A stretch of 64,000 bases of DNA, from assembly GCF_000007705.1 (NCBI RefSeq), contig NC_005085.1:1054001-1118000 (forward strand), written 5' to 3'. Position 1 is the stretch's first letter; each line of letters starts with the position of its first letter. The notes under the pieces are model-generated. The model saw nothing but the letters and a program-made list of their open reading frames with translations, was not told where the DNA came from and ran no database searches. Of the stretch, positions 15,240 through 23,322 are shown piece by piece. This DNA is from Chromobacterium violaceum ATCC 12472 (GTDB taxonomy: Bacteria > Pseudomonadota > Gammaproteobacteria > Burkholderiales > Chromobacteriaceae). The position numbers were made by a program, and so were the translations under genes.

Positions 15240-17324
15240 TTAGCCCTTGCTGCCGCCGATTACCGCAATTATACGAATGGATTTATTGTCCGGAATCTCA
15301 TTATGCGAAATCACGCGCAACTGCGGCAATGCCCGGCGCAGGAAACGCGCCAGCAGCGGCCGCAGCCCCGGCGCCGTGAGCAGCACCGGATTGTATCCCT
15401 GGATCTCCACTTGTTCCGTCTGCTGGGCGGCGCTGGACAGCAGATTTTCCGCCAGCCCGGGCTCCAGCCCGCCCCCGGCCTTGGACTGCACCGCCTGCAT
15501 CAGCACGTTCTCCAGCGCCGGCTCCAGCGTCATCAGCGGCAGTTCCGCCTCGCCGGGGAACAGCTGCTGGACGATCACGCGCGACAGCGCGGTGCGCACC
15601 GCGCTGGTCAGCTCGTCGATGTCCTGGTTTTGAGGCACATGGTCTGCCAGCGTTTCGACGATGGTGCGGAAGTCGCGGATGTGTATGCCTTCCGACAGCA
15701 GCTGCTGCAGCACTTTCTGCAATATGCTCACCGGCACCACCTTGGGCACCAGGTCCTCGATCAGCTTCGGCGATTCCTTGGCCTGGTGGTCGATCAGCGC
15801 CTGCACTTCCTCGCGTCCCAGCAGCTCGGCGGAGTGGGTCTGCAGCAGGTTGGAGATGTGGGTGGCGACCACGGTGCTGGCGTCGACCACGGTATAGCCC
15901 AGGCTTTGCGCCTCTTCGCGCTTGCCGGCGTCTATCCACACCGCCGGCAGGCCGAAGGCGGGATCGGTGGTGGCGGCGCCGGCGATCTCCTTGCTGACCA
16001 TGCCCGGATTGATGGCCAGGAACTGGCCGATGAAGGCTTCGCCCTTGCCCAGCTCCACGCCCTTGAGCAGGATGCGGTAGGCATTGGGCTTGATTTCCAG
16101 ATTGTCGCGGATATGGACCGGCGGCACCAGGAAGCCCAGATCCTGGGCGATCTTCTTGCGGATGCCGCGGATGCGGCGCAGCAACTCGCCGTCCTGGGTG
16201 CGGTCCACCAGCGGGATCAGACGGTAGCCGACTTCCATCCCCAACTGGTCGACGTGCTGCACGTCGTGCCAGCCGACCTCGGCCGCCTGCTGCTCGGGCG
16301 CCGCCGCGGGCTGGACGGCGGCCTGCAGCTCCTTCTCCCGGCGCAGGCGGTTGCGGCGCTCCATGCCGCGCGCCAGCGCCAGCAGCGAGCCGGCGATCAG
16401 CAGGAAGGCGAAATGCGGCATGTTGGGGATCAGGCCTATCATGCCGATCACCGCCGAGGTGATGTACAGCACCTGCGGCTTGGTGAACAGCTGGCCCAGG
16501 AACTGCTCCGACATGTCCTGGTCGGTGCCGACGCGGGTCACCACGATGCCGGCGGCGGTGGAGATGATCAGCGCCGGGATCTGCGCGACCAGGCCGTCGC
16601 CTATGCTCAGCAGGGTGTAGGTTTCCGCCGCCTGTCCCACTGGCAGGTCGTGCTGGACCACGCCGACGATCAGGCCGCCTATCACGTTGATCAGGATGAT
16701 CAGGATGCCGGCCATCGCGTCGCCGCGCACGTATTTGGAGGCACCGTCCATCGCGCCGAAGAAGTTGGCTTCCTCGGCGATGGTGGAGCGGCGCTTGCGG
16801 GCCTCGTCCTCGCCGATCAGGCCGGCGTTGAGGTCGGCGTCGATCGCCATCTGCTTGCCGGGCATCGCGTCCAGGGTGAAGCGCGCCGACACTTCGGCGA
16901 TCCGGCCGGCGCCCTTGGTGATCACCACGAAGTTGATGATGGTGATGATGATGAACACCACGATGCCGATGGCGACGTTGCCGCCCACCAGAAAGTGGGA
17001 GAACGATTCGATCACCTTGCCGGCGGCGTCCGGCCCGGTATGGCCTTCCAGCAGCACCACCCGGCTGGAGGCGACGTTCAGCGACAGCCGCAGCATGGTG
17101 GTGATCAGCAGCACCGACGGAAAGGACGAGAAGTCCAGCGGTTTGCGCACATTGATGCCGACCAGCAGCACGATCACCGACACCGCGATGTTGAAGGTGA
17201 AGAAGATGTCCAGCAGCACCGGCGGCAGCGGCAGGATCATCATCATCAAAATGAGGATGATCAGCAGCGGCCCGGCGAGCTGGGTGATCTTCATGGTGCG
17301 CAATATCTGGAGGATGGAGTCCAT
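15240..17324 (-). CDS. flhA: Flagellar type III export gate protein FlhA
   Basis: 694 residues. The N-terminal half has about eight membrane helices and the FHIPEP-family signature around NVASSRVVLLEGHTG and KGAGRIAEVSARFTLDAMPG. Residues about 340-694 are the cytoplasmic domain that docks chaperone-substrate complexes. It forms the proton-driven export gate with FlhB and FliPQR. Six bases separate it from flhB upstream; same operon. Confidence 0.97.
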   Translation of the reverse strand: MDSILQILRTMKITQLAGPLLIILILMMMILPLPPVLLDIFFTFNIAVSVIVLLVGINVRKPLDFSSFPSVLLITTMLRLSLNVASSRVVLLEGHTGPDAAGKVIESFSHFLVGGNVAIGIVVFIIITIINFVVITKGAGRIAEVSARFTLDAMPGKQMAIDADLNAGLIGEDEARKRRSTIAEEANFFGAMDGASKYVRGDAMAGILIILINVIGGLIVGVVQHDLPVGQAAETYTLLSIGDGLVAQIPALIISTAAGIVVTRVGTDQDMSEQFLGQLFTKPQVLYITSAVIGMIGLIPNMPHFAFLLIAGSLLALARGMERRNRLRREKELQAAVQPAAAPEQQAAEVGWHDVQHVDQLGMEVGYRLIPLVDRTQDGELLRRIRGIRKKIAQDLGFLVPPVHIRDNLEIKPNAYRILLKGVELGKGEAFIGQFLAINPGMVSKEIAGAATTDPAFGLPAVWIDAGKREEAQSLGYTVVDASTVVATHISNLLQTHSAELLGREEVQALIDHQAKESPKLIEDLVPKVVPVSILQKVLQQLLSEGIHIRDFRTIVETLADHVPQNQDIDELTSAVRTALSRVIVQQLFPGEAELPLMTLEPALENVLMQAVQSKAGGGLEPGLAENLLSSAAQQTEQVEIQGYNPVLLTAPGLRPLLARFLRRALPQLRVISHNEIPDNKSIRIIAVIGGSKG

Positions 17325-17330
17325 GCTGGC

Positions 17331-18497
17331 TTATCGGCTTTCTTCTGGCGCCGAATCTTGCGGACGTTTGCTGTACGGGTCAAGCTCGTCGGGCACGTCC
17401 AATTGGTCCGGATACACCGGGGCCACGCCGCCGACCGACTGATATTGCCGCAGCTGGAACACGTAGGCCAGCACCTGCGCCGCCGCGGCGTACAGCTGGG
17501 CCGGGATGTCCTGGCCCAGTTCGGCGTGGAAGTACAGCGCCCGGGCGAAGCGCGGCGAGCGCATGATGGGCACGCGGCTTTCCTTGCCGGTGTCGATGAT
17601 CTTTTCCGCCAGGATCAGCGATCCCTTGGCCACCACCTGCGGCGCGCGCATGGTGTCGTCGTATTTCAGCGCGACCGCGAAGTGGGTCGGGTTGGTGACG
17701 ATCACATTGGCCTTGGGCACTTCTTGCATCATCCGCTTGCGCGCGGCCTCGCGCTGCATCTGGCGGATGCGGCCCTTCACCTCGGGCGAGCCTTCGGCTT
17801 CCTTGTATTCCTGCTTGACCTCTTCCTTGGTCATCCTGAGCTTCTTGTAGTAGCTCCACAGCTGGTAGGGCACGTCCAGCGCCACCAGCAGGATCAGCGC
17901 GGAGGTGACGATGAAGAAGGTGCGGATCATCAGGTCGGTCATCTTCAGGATGCCGGCTTCCAGCGGCATGGCCAGCAGGCCGATGATCTCGCCGCGCTCC
18001 CGCCAGATATACCAGGTGGCGATGCCGCCTATCAGCAGGCTTTTCAGTATCGCCTTCAGGCCCTCGGTGGCGGCGTTCAGCGAGAACAGGCGCTTGATGC
18101 CGGGCAGCGGGTTCAGCTTGCCGAAATTGGGCTCCAGTGCCTTGAAGGTCATGTTCCAGCCGCCGACCAGCATCGGCGCGAGCAGGGCGGCCAGGGCGAG
18201 CCCGCCGAAGAACGGCGCTAGCGCGCCCAGCGCCTGGAACAGGCTTTCCTTGAACCGTATCAGCGCGGGCTCGGTGTTCTGCACCGTGGCCTGGTCGAAG
18301 GTGAACAGGTGGCGCATGATCTCGCCGAGCGCATGGCCGAGCTGGCCACCCATCGCCATCAGCAGCGCGACCCCGGTCATGGTGACGGCGAAGGTCGACA
18401 GCTCCTTGGAGCGGGGGATGTTGCCATCTTCCCGGGCCATCGACAGCCGTTTGGCTGACGCGGGTTCGGTGCGTTCGAGGTCTGAGTCTTCTGCCAT
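17331..18497 (-). CDS. flhB: Flagellar export switch protein FlhB
   Basis: 388 residues. Four membrane helices (about 35-55, 90-112, 145-163, 185-210) precede a cytoplasmic domain with the autocleavage motif NPTH at residues 269-272 within VIVTNPTHFAVALKYD. Cleavage there switches export from rod/hook to filament substrates. The N terminus (DLERTEPASAKRLSMAREDG) is typical. First gene of the flhB-flhA-flhF-flhG-fliA-motC block, divergent from thyA. Confidence 0.97.
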   Translation of the reverse strand: MAEDSDLERTEPASAKRLSMAREDGNIPRSKELSTFAVTMTGVALLMAMGGQLGHALGEIMRHLFTFDQATVQNTEPALIRFKESLFQALGALAPFFGGLALAALLAPMLVGGWNMTFKALEPNFGKLNPLPGIKRLFSLNAATEGLKAILKSLLIGGIATWYIWRERGEIIGLLAMPLEAGILKMTDLMIRTFFIVTSALILLVALDVPYQLWSYYKKLRMTKEEVKQEYKEAEGSPEVKGRIRQMQREAARKRMMQEVPKANVIVTNPTHFAVALKYDDTMRAPQVVAKGSLILAEKIIDTGKESRVPIMRSPRFARALYFHAELGQDIPAQLYAAAAQVLAYVFQLRQYQSVGGVAPVYPDQLDVPDELDPYSKRPQDSAPEESR

Positions 18498-18606
18498 GGG
18501 CTCGCTTTAGATAAATGCTTTTGTCTTGATTTTAAACTGAATGGTAGCGTATGCCGGTAGGTCTCGGCCAGCCCCGCGCCTCGCGCGGCAGCGCCGCTAG
18601 CGGTAC

Positions 18607-18621
18607 AATAATCTGATTATT
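18607..18621. promoter_or_regulatory. Perfect 7-1-7 palindrome ahead of thyA
   Basis: AATAATC-T-GATTATT, a perfect inverted repeat 15 bases before the thyA start and within the flhB/thyA divergent region. TACAAT at 18604-18609 overlapping it resembles a -10 box for thyA, though no clear -35 is seen. Operator status is inference. Confidence 0.45.
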
Positions 18622-18636
18622 GACGGAATCGCCCAC

Positions 18637-19431
18637 ATGCAACAGTACCTCGACCTGATGCGCCATGTGCTGGAACATGGACACGACAAGGCAGACCGCA
18701 CCGGAACCGGCACCCGCTCGGTGTTCGGCTACCAGATGCGCTTCGATTTGGCGGCCGGCTTCCCGCTGGTCACCACCAAGAAATGCCATCTGCGCTCCAT
18801 CATTCATGAACTGCTGTGGTTCCTGTCGGGCGACACCAATATCCGCTACCTGAAGGAAAACGGCGTGTCGATCTGGGACGAGTGGGCCGACGAGAACGGC
18901 GACCTGGGGCCGGTCTACGGCTACCAGTGGCGCAGCTGGCCGGCGCCGGACGGCCGCCACATCGACCAGATCAGCCAGCTCTTGGACATGATCAAGAAGA
19001 ATCCGGACTCGCGCCGGCTGATCGTGTCGGCGTGGAATCCGGCGCTGGTGGACCAGATGGCGCTGCCGCCGTGCCACAGCCTGTTTCAGTTCTACGTCGC
19101 CAATGGGCGCCTGTCCTGCCAGCTGTACCAGCGTTCGGCCGACATCTTCCTCGGCGTGCCGTTCAACATCGCCAGCTACGCGTTGCTGACCATGATGGTG
19201 GCCCAGGTGTGCGGCCTGCAGCCCGGCGATTTCGTCCACACGCTGGGCGACGCCCACCTGTACAGCAACCACCTGGAGCAGGCCCGGCTGCAACTGACGC
19301 GCGATCCCCGCCCGCTGCCGACGATGAAGCTGAACCCGGAGGTGAAGGATCTGTTCGCGTTCACCTTCGACGACTTCGCGCTGGAAGGCTACGATCCGCA
19401 TCCGCACATCAAGGCGCAGGTGGCGGTATGA
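18637..19431 (+). CDS. thyA: Thymidylate synthase
   Basis: Methylates dUMP to dTMP using methylene-tetrahydrofolate. 264 residues, the length of E. coli ThyA. N terminus [15 protein letters not shown]; folate/phosphate region [12 protein letters not shown]; the active-site cysteine lies in [12 protein letters not shown]; dUMP contacts lie in [19 protein letters not shown]. The stop overlaps the folA start (ATGA), pairing the enzyme that makes dihydrofolate with the one that reduces it. Confidence 0.98.
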   Translation: MQQYLDLMRHVLEHGHDKADRTGTGTRSVFGYQMRFDLAAGFPLVTTKKCHLRSIIHELLWFLSGDTNIRYLKENGVSIWDEWADENGDLGPVYGYQWRSWPAPDGRHIDQISQLLDMIKKNPDSRRLIVSAWNPALVDQMALPPCHSLFQFYVANGRLSCQLYQRSADIFLGVPFNIASYALLTMMVAQVCGLQPGDFVHTLGDAHLYSNHLEQARLQLTRDPRPLPTMKLNPEVKDLFAFTFDDFALEGYDPHPHIKAQVAV

Positions 19432-19925
19432 GCGAAGCGAAAAAGCCGACGCTGACGCTGGTGGCCGCGATGGCCGCCAACCGCACCATAGGCGTGGACA
19501 ACAAGCTGCCCTGGCATCTGCCGGAGGACCTCAAGCACTTCAAGGCGGCCACGCTGGGCAAGCCGGTGATCATGGGCCGCAAGACCTGGGATTCGATCGG
19601 CCGGCCGCTGCCGGGCCGCCGCAACATCGTGGTGACCCGCCAGGCCGCTTGGCGCGCGGACGGCGCGGAAACCGCGCATTCGCTGCAGGAGGCGCTGGCG
19701 CTGGCCGGCGCGGTGGAGGAGGCCTGCCTGATCGGCGGCGCCGATCTGTACCGCCAGGCCATGGCGCTGGCCGACCGCCTGTGCCTGACCGAGATCGCCC
19801 GCGACTACGACGGCGACGCCCATTTTCCGGCCTTCGCCGCCGACGAGTGGCGCGAGGTTTCGCGCGAGCAGGCGGTCAGCGCAGCGGGGCTGCCCTACGC
19901 CTTCGTCGAATACCGCCGCCGCTGA
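19428..19925 (+). CDS. folA: Dihydrofolate reductase
   Basis: Reduces dihydrofolate to tetrahydrofolate with NADPH. 165 residues from ATG at 19428 ([19 protein letters not shown]). Family motifs are [19 protein letters not shown] (substrate pocket with the catalytic acid E after P), [15 protein letters not shown] (NADPH site) and [13 protein letters not shown]. Four-base overlap with thyA shows one operon. Confidence 0.97.
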   Translation: MSEAKKPTLTLVAAMAANRTIGVDNKLPWHLPEDLKHFKAATLGKPVIMGRKTWDSIGRPLPGRRNIVVTRQAAWRADGAETAHSLQEALALAGAVEEACLIGGADLYRQAMALADRLCLTEIARDYDGDAHFPAFAADEWREVSREQAVSAAGLPYAFVEYRRR

Positions 19926-19940
19926 CGGCGCGCGCCAATG

Positions 19941-19968
19941 AAAAAGGCTGCCTCGGCAGCCTTTTTTT
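19941..19968. terminator. Bidirectional terminator between folA and the FadR-type regulator
   Basis: AGGCTGCC pairs with GGCAGCCT across a TC loop, with A5 before and T7 after. It serves the convergent thyA-folA and gntR-type genes. Confidence 0.92.
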
Positions 19969-19984
19969 ATCAGGGAAACGGGAG

Positions 19985-20653
19985 TCAGGCGCCGCCTTCC
20001 AGCGCCTCGGCCGCGCTTTGCGCGAGCAGGCTGTAATCCTGGCCGAACTCGGCGATCATCTGCTTCAGGCGGCTGGTGTCGCGCGCGATCAGCGTTTTCA
20101 GCAGGGTTTCCAGGAACTGGTGGGTGCGGTCCATCTGGCTCTTGCCGGCGCGCAGGATCGCGTACAGGCAGCGCTGGGTCAGCGGCAGCATGTCTGTCAG
20201 GGTGTCGGTCAGGTAGCGGTTGTCGGCGTGGCGGTACAGCGCGGACAGGAATTCGATGCCGTGCTCGTAGAAGGCCTGCAGGTCGTCGCGGCGGTTGTCT
20301 TCCTCCAGCAGCGCCATCAGCTCGATGAAGCGGGCCAGGTCGTCGTTCTGCCAGCCGGCGGCCAGGTTCTGCGCCACGCGGTCCAGCAGCAGGAACCACA
20401 GGTCGAAGAAGTCGCGCACGTCGCGCGCGCTGATGCTGGACACCATCGCGCCGCGGCGCGGGAAGATGTCCACCAGGTGGCGGCGCTGCAGAATCAGCAA
20501 GGCCTCTCGCACCGAACCGCGGCTGACTTCCAGTTCGGAAGCGATGCGCAGTTCCTGGATCCGCTCGCCCGGTTTCATTTCGCCCTGAATGATCTGTCTG
20601 CCTAAATATTGGGCGATCTGCTCGGTCAAGAGGTCATTGGCCTTGAATGTCAT
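19985..20653 (-). CDS. GntR-family regulator, FadR (FCD) subfamily
   Basis: 222 residues. The N-terminal winged helix-turn-helix (about residues 8-70) has IIQGEMKPGERIQELRIASELEVSRGSVREALLIL, here identified by its parts GERIQE and SRGSVREAL. The C-terminal all-helical FCD ligand domain (about 85-210) has the metal/ligand residues typical of the family (DLWFLLLD, FLSALYRHADNRYL). Such proteins respond to carboxylic acids; the ligand is not predictable. Ribosome site GGAG precedes the ATG. It stands alone, so targets are probably itself and remote genes. Confidence 0.88.
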   Translation of the reverse strand: MTFKANDLLTEQIAQYLGRQIIQGEMKPGERIQELRIASELEVSRGSVREALLILQRRHLVDIFPRRGAMVSSISARDVRDFFDLWFLLLDRVAQNLAAGWQNDDLARFIELMALLEEDNRRDDLQAFYEHGIEFLSALYRHADNRYLTDTLTDMLPLTQRCLYAILRAGKSQMDRTHQFLETLLKTLIARDTSRLKQMIAEFGQDYSLLAQSAAEALEGGA

Positions 20654-20691
20654 GAATCATCTCCGGAAATTGATTTTCTCGTTCTCTTGAT

Positions 20692-20722
20692 ATTGTACGG
20701 CATTGTGCCGGATTGTCCGGCA
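20692..20722 (-). promoter_or_regulatory. Promoter and operator of the FadR-type gene
   Basis: On the minus strand TACAAT (20697-20692) lies 39 bases before the gene. The -35 position falls inside a perfect 17-bp palindrome, TGCCGGA-TTG-TCCGGCA (20706-20722). A palindrome over the -35 box suggests autorepression by this GntR protein; that is inference. Confidence 0.5.
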
Positions 20723-20930
20723 GTATCCTGTCTGTCTGCCTGTTTGTATCCAGCCTGGACGCGCGCGGCGCGGCACTGCCATGCCGGCCGCGCGCATCAT
20801 GCGCGTCGGCGTTGAGGGCGGCTATGATATCAATCAGATGATTAAAACGCATGTTTTCGTGTTGTGTTGACTTGGGCAGTGGGCGTTTTCTGCCATTTTT
20901 CACAAGTCGTGCGAAACAAGCGTGCGGAAA
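20723..20930. other. Intergenic stretch without a recognisable gene
   Basis: About 210 bases between the FadR-type regulator's promoter and the ubiG terminator. I see no coding potential. An AT-rich patch near 20825-20850 (ATATCAATCAGATGATTAAAAC) could hold a promoter element but none matches a consensus. Confidence 0.4.
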
Positions 20931-20956
20931 ACGAAAGGCCCGGCATGGCCGGGCCT
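20931..20956 (-). terminator. Terminator of ubiG
   Basis: On the minus strand AGGCCCGGC pairs with GCCGGGCCT around a 3-base loop and is followed by TTCGTTTT. It lies 80 bases past the ubiG stop. Confidence 0.75.
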
Positions 20957-21035
20957 CATGGGCAGGGCAGCCGCCGGGAGACCTTCCTTCCCCGGCCGGG
21001 CGGTCCGCAAGGCGCGCGGGGCCGGGGCGGGGGGC

Positions 21036-21734
21036 TCAGTCGGCGCGGCGGGTCGCCATCAGGTAGTTGACGGCGGTGTCGTCGTTCAGCGAGTAGATGC
21101 GGGTGACGGGGTTGTAGCCCATGCCGCTCAGCGTCTGCAGGCCGAGGCCGGCGTGGCGGGCCATGCGGCCCAGCTCCGACGGCTTCAGAAAACGCGCGTA
21201 TTCATGGGTGCCGCGCGGCAGCATGTTCAACACGTATTCGGCACCGACCACGGCCAGCAGATAGGCCTTGGCGTTGCGGTTCAGCGTGGAGAAGAACACC
21301 CAGCCGCCCGGCTTCACCAGCGTGGAGCAGGCGCGCACCACGCTTTCCGGGTCCGGCACGTGTTCCAGCATCTCCATGCAGGTCACCGCATCGAAGGCGC
21401 CCGGCATTTCGGCCGCCAGATCCTCCACCGCCACGCAGCGGTAGTCGATGGGCACGCCGGACTCCAGGCTGTGCAGCTGCGCCACCTTCAGCGATTTTTT
21501 AGCCAGGTCGATGCCGGTCACCTGCGCGCCTCTCAGCGCCATGCTCTCGGCCAGGATGCCGCCGCCGCAGCCGACGTCCAGCACCTTCTTGCCGGCGATG
21601 GACGCGTGGCGGTCGATGAAGTCCAGGCGCAGCGGGTTGATCTCGTGCAGCGGCTTGAATTCGCTGTCCTTGTCCCACCACTTGTGCGCCAGCTGGCTGA
21701 ATTTGTCGATTTCGAGTTCGTCTACGTTGCTCAT
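21036..21734 (-). CDS. ubiG: Ubiquinone biosynthesis O-methyltransferase
   Basis: SAM-dependent methyltransferase for the two O-methylations of ubiquinone. 232 residues. The N terminus [20 protein letters not shown] is typical of UbiG. The SAM-binding motif I is [16 protein letters not shown], followed by GIDLAKKSL, and the post-motif [15 protein letters not shown]. It follows mtaD by 4 bases, so both are likely one transcript. The pairing links a methyltransferase that produces SAH with an enzyme that can remove it. Confidence 0.96.
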   Translation of the reverse strand: MSNVDELEIDKFSQLAHKWWDKDSEFKPLHEINPLRLDFIDRHASIAGKKVLDVGCGGGILAESMALRGAQVTGIDLAKKSLKVAQLHSLESGVPIDYRCVAVEDLAAEMPGAFDAVTCMEMLEHVPDPESVVRACSTLVKPGGWVFFSTLNRNAKAYLLAVVGAEYVLNMLPRGTHEYARFLKPSELGRMARHAGLGLQTLSGMGYNPVTRIYSLNDDTAVNYLMATRRAD

Positions 21735-21738
21735 GCTA

Positions 21739-23058
21739 TCACTTTGCCAGAATGCGGTTGCGCCAGTCGCCGGCGCGGGCCTTCAGGTCGCTTTCGTCCA
21801 GCGTGGTCAGCTTGCGCTCGCGCATCAGCGCGCGGCCCTTGACCCAGACGTGGCTGACCTGTTCGCGACCGGCAGCGTACACCACATGGGAGATCGGGTC
21901 GAATGCCGGCGCGGTTTCCAGTTGGGCCAGGTCGAGGGCGATCAGGTCGGCCTGCTTGCCCACCTTGACCGAGCCGACCTTGTCGGCGATGCCCAGCGCG
22001 CGCGCGCCGTTCAGCGTGGCCATGCGGATGGCGGCGGCGGCCGGCACCGAGGTCGGGTCCAGGGTGCCCACCTTGGCCAGCAGCGCGGCCAGGCGGGTTT
22101 CCGCCAGCATGTCCAGCTTGTTGTTGGACGCGGCGCCGTCGGTGCCGATGCCCACGGCGACGCCGGCGTCCATCAGCTTGCTCACCGGCGAGATGCCCGA
22201 AGCCAGCTTCATGTTCGAGGCGGGGTTGTGCGCGGTGGACAGGCCGTGCCTGGCCGCCAGTTCGACTTCGGCGTCGTTCAGGTGCACCATGTGCGCCGCC
22301 ACCAGGCGCGGGGACAGCAGGCCCAGCCGCTGCAGGCGGGCCAGCGGGCGCTGGCCGTGCTCCTTGACGCTGTTGTTCACCTCGTCCGCGGTTTCGTGGA
22401 TGTGGCAGTGGATCAGCATGTCCTCCTGCTCGGCCAGCGTCACAACCTTGCGGAAGGTATCGTCCGATACGGTGTAGGGCGCGTGCGGCGCCAGCGTGAA
22501 GGTCAGCAGGTCTTCCCCCAGGAACTGGCTGCGCTCGGCCATGCCCTTGGCGATGTAGTCATCGGCGTTGGACGCGTAATTGGTCGGGAATTCCAGGATG
22601 GAACAGCCGACGAAGGTGCGCATGCCGGAAGCCAGGCCGGCGCGGGCGACGGCGGCATTATAGAAATACATGTCGTTGATGGTGGTGGTGCCGCCGCGGA
22701 TCATTTCGCCCATCGCCAGCAGCGAGCCGTCGAACACGAAGTCGTCGTGGACGTGCTTGCCTTCGGTGGGCCAGATGTAATTGGTCAGCCAGTCCATCAG
22801 CGCCTTGTCGTCGGCCAGGCCGCGCAGCAGCGACATCGCGGAGTGGCCGTGCAGGTTGATCAGGCCGGGCATCAGCACATGGTCGGGCAGCTCCAGCCTT
22901 TCATCCGCCTCTAGCCCGGCGGCGTCGGCTGCTGGAATAATGGCGGCTATCTTGCCGTCCCGAATGGCGATCGCGTGGTTTTCCAGGACTTCGCCGTCAG
23001 TTTCCACGGTGATGATCCAGCGGGCGGAGATAATCTTTTCATAACGGGACTGCGGCAT
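21739..23058 (-). CDS. mtaD: Amidohydrolase, probable MTA/SAH deaminase (MtaD/TrzA group)
   Basis: 439 residues, ATZ/TRZ amidohydrolase family. Metal ligands are visible as [13 protein letters not shown] (HxH), [11 protein letters not shown] and the aspartate in [15 protein letters not shown]. The family deaminates 5'-methylthioadenosine or S-adenosylhomocysteine, or related ring amines. Placement 4 bases upstream of ubiG favours a role in clearing methylation by-products. Exact substrate is inference. Confidence 0.85.
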   Translation of the reverse strand: MPQSRYEKIISARWIITVETDGEVLENHAIAIRDGKIAAIIPAADAAGLEADERLELPDHVLMPGLINLHGHSAMSLLRGLADDKALMDWLTNYIWPTEGKHVHDDFVFDGSLLAMGEMIRGGTTTINDMYFYNAAVARAGLASGMRTFVGCSILEFPTNYASNADDYIAKGMAERSQFLGEDLLTFTLAPHAPYTVSDDTFRKVVTLAEQEDMLIHCHIHETADEVNNSVKEHGQRPLARLQRLGLLSPRLVAAHMVHLNDAEVELAARHGLSTAHNPASNMKLASGISPVSKLMDAGVAVGIGTDGAASNNKLDMLAETRLAALLAKVGTLDPTSVPAAAAIRMATLNGARALGIADKVGSVKVGKQADLIALDLAQLETAPAFDPISHVVYAAGREQVSHVWVKGRALMRERKLTTLDESDLKARAGDWRNRILAK

Positions 23059-23322
23059 GGCTGATATCCTGATGATCCGTTGTCTTAAGTGTCGTGGATT
23101 TTAGGCCCTGCGATTGCGGCAAGGCAATGAGCTGCTGTGCTCTCTTTATATTTCACCGATTTGTGCTGAAGATATGCTTGAAAATGATAAGGGTGGATGA
23201 CTGGTGAATATTCCGGCGAAAAGCCGACGGCGGCCGGTGTATACTGCTGATTGCACATGTGAATTATTGACTCGGGGCATTCGATCTGCCGCAACCCGCG
23301 GCGAACCAAAGACTAGCGCGAC

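Noticed and set aside
15303-18221. 972-codon plus-strand open frame across flhA and flhB
   Set aside because: It is antisense to two highly conserved genes and is a low-complexity His/Gln/Arg sequence without motifs.
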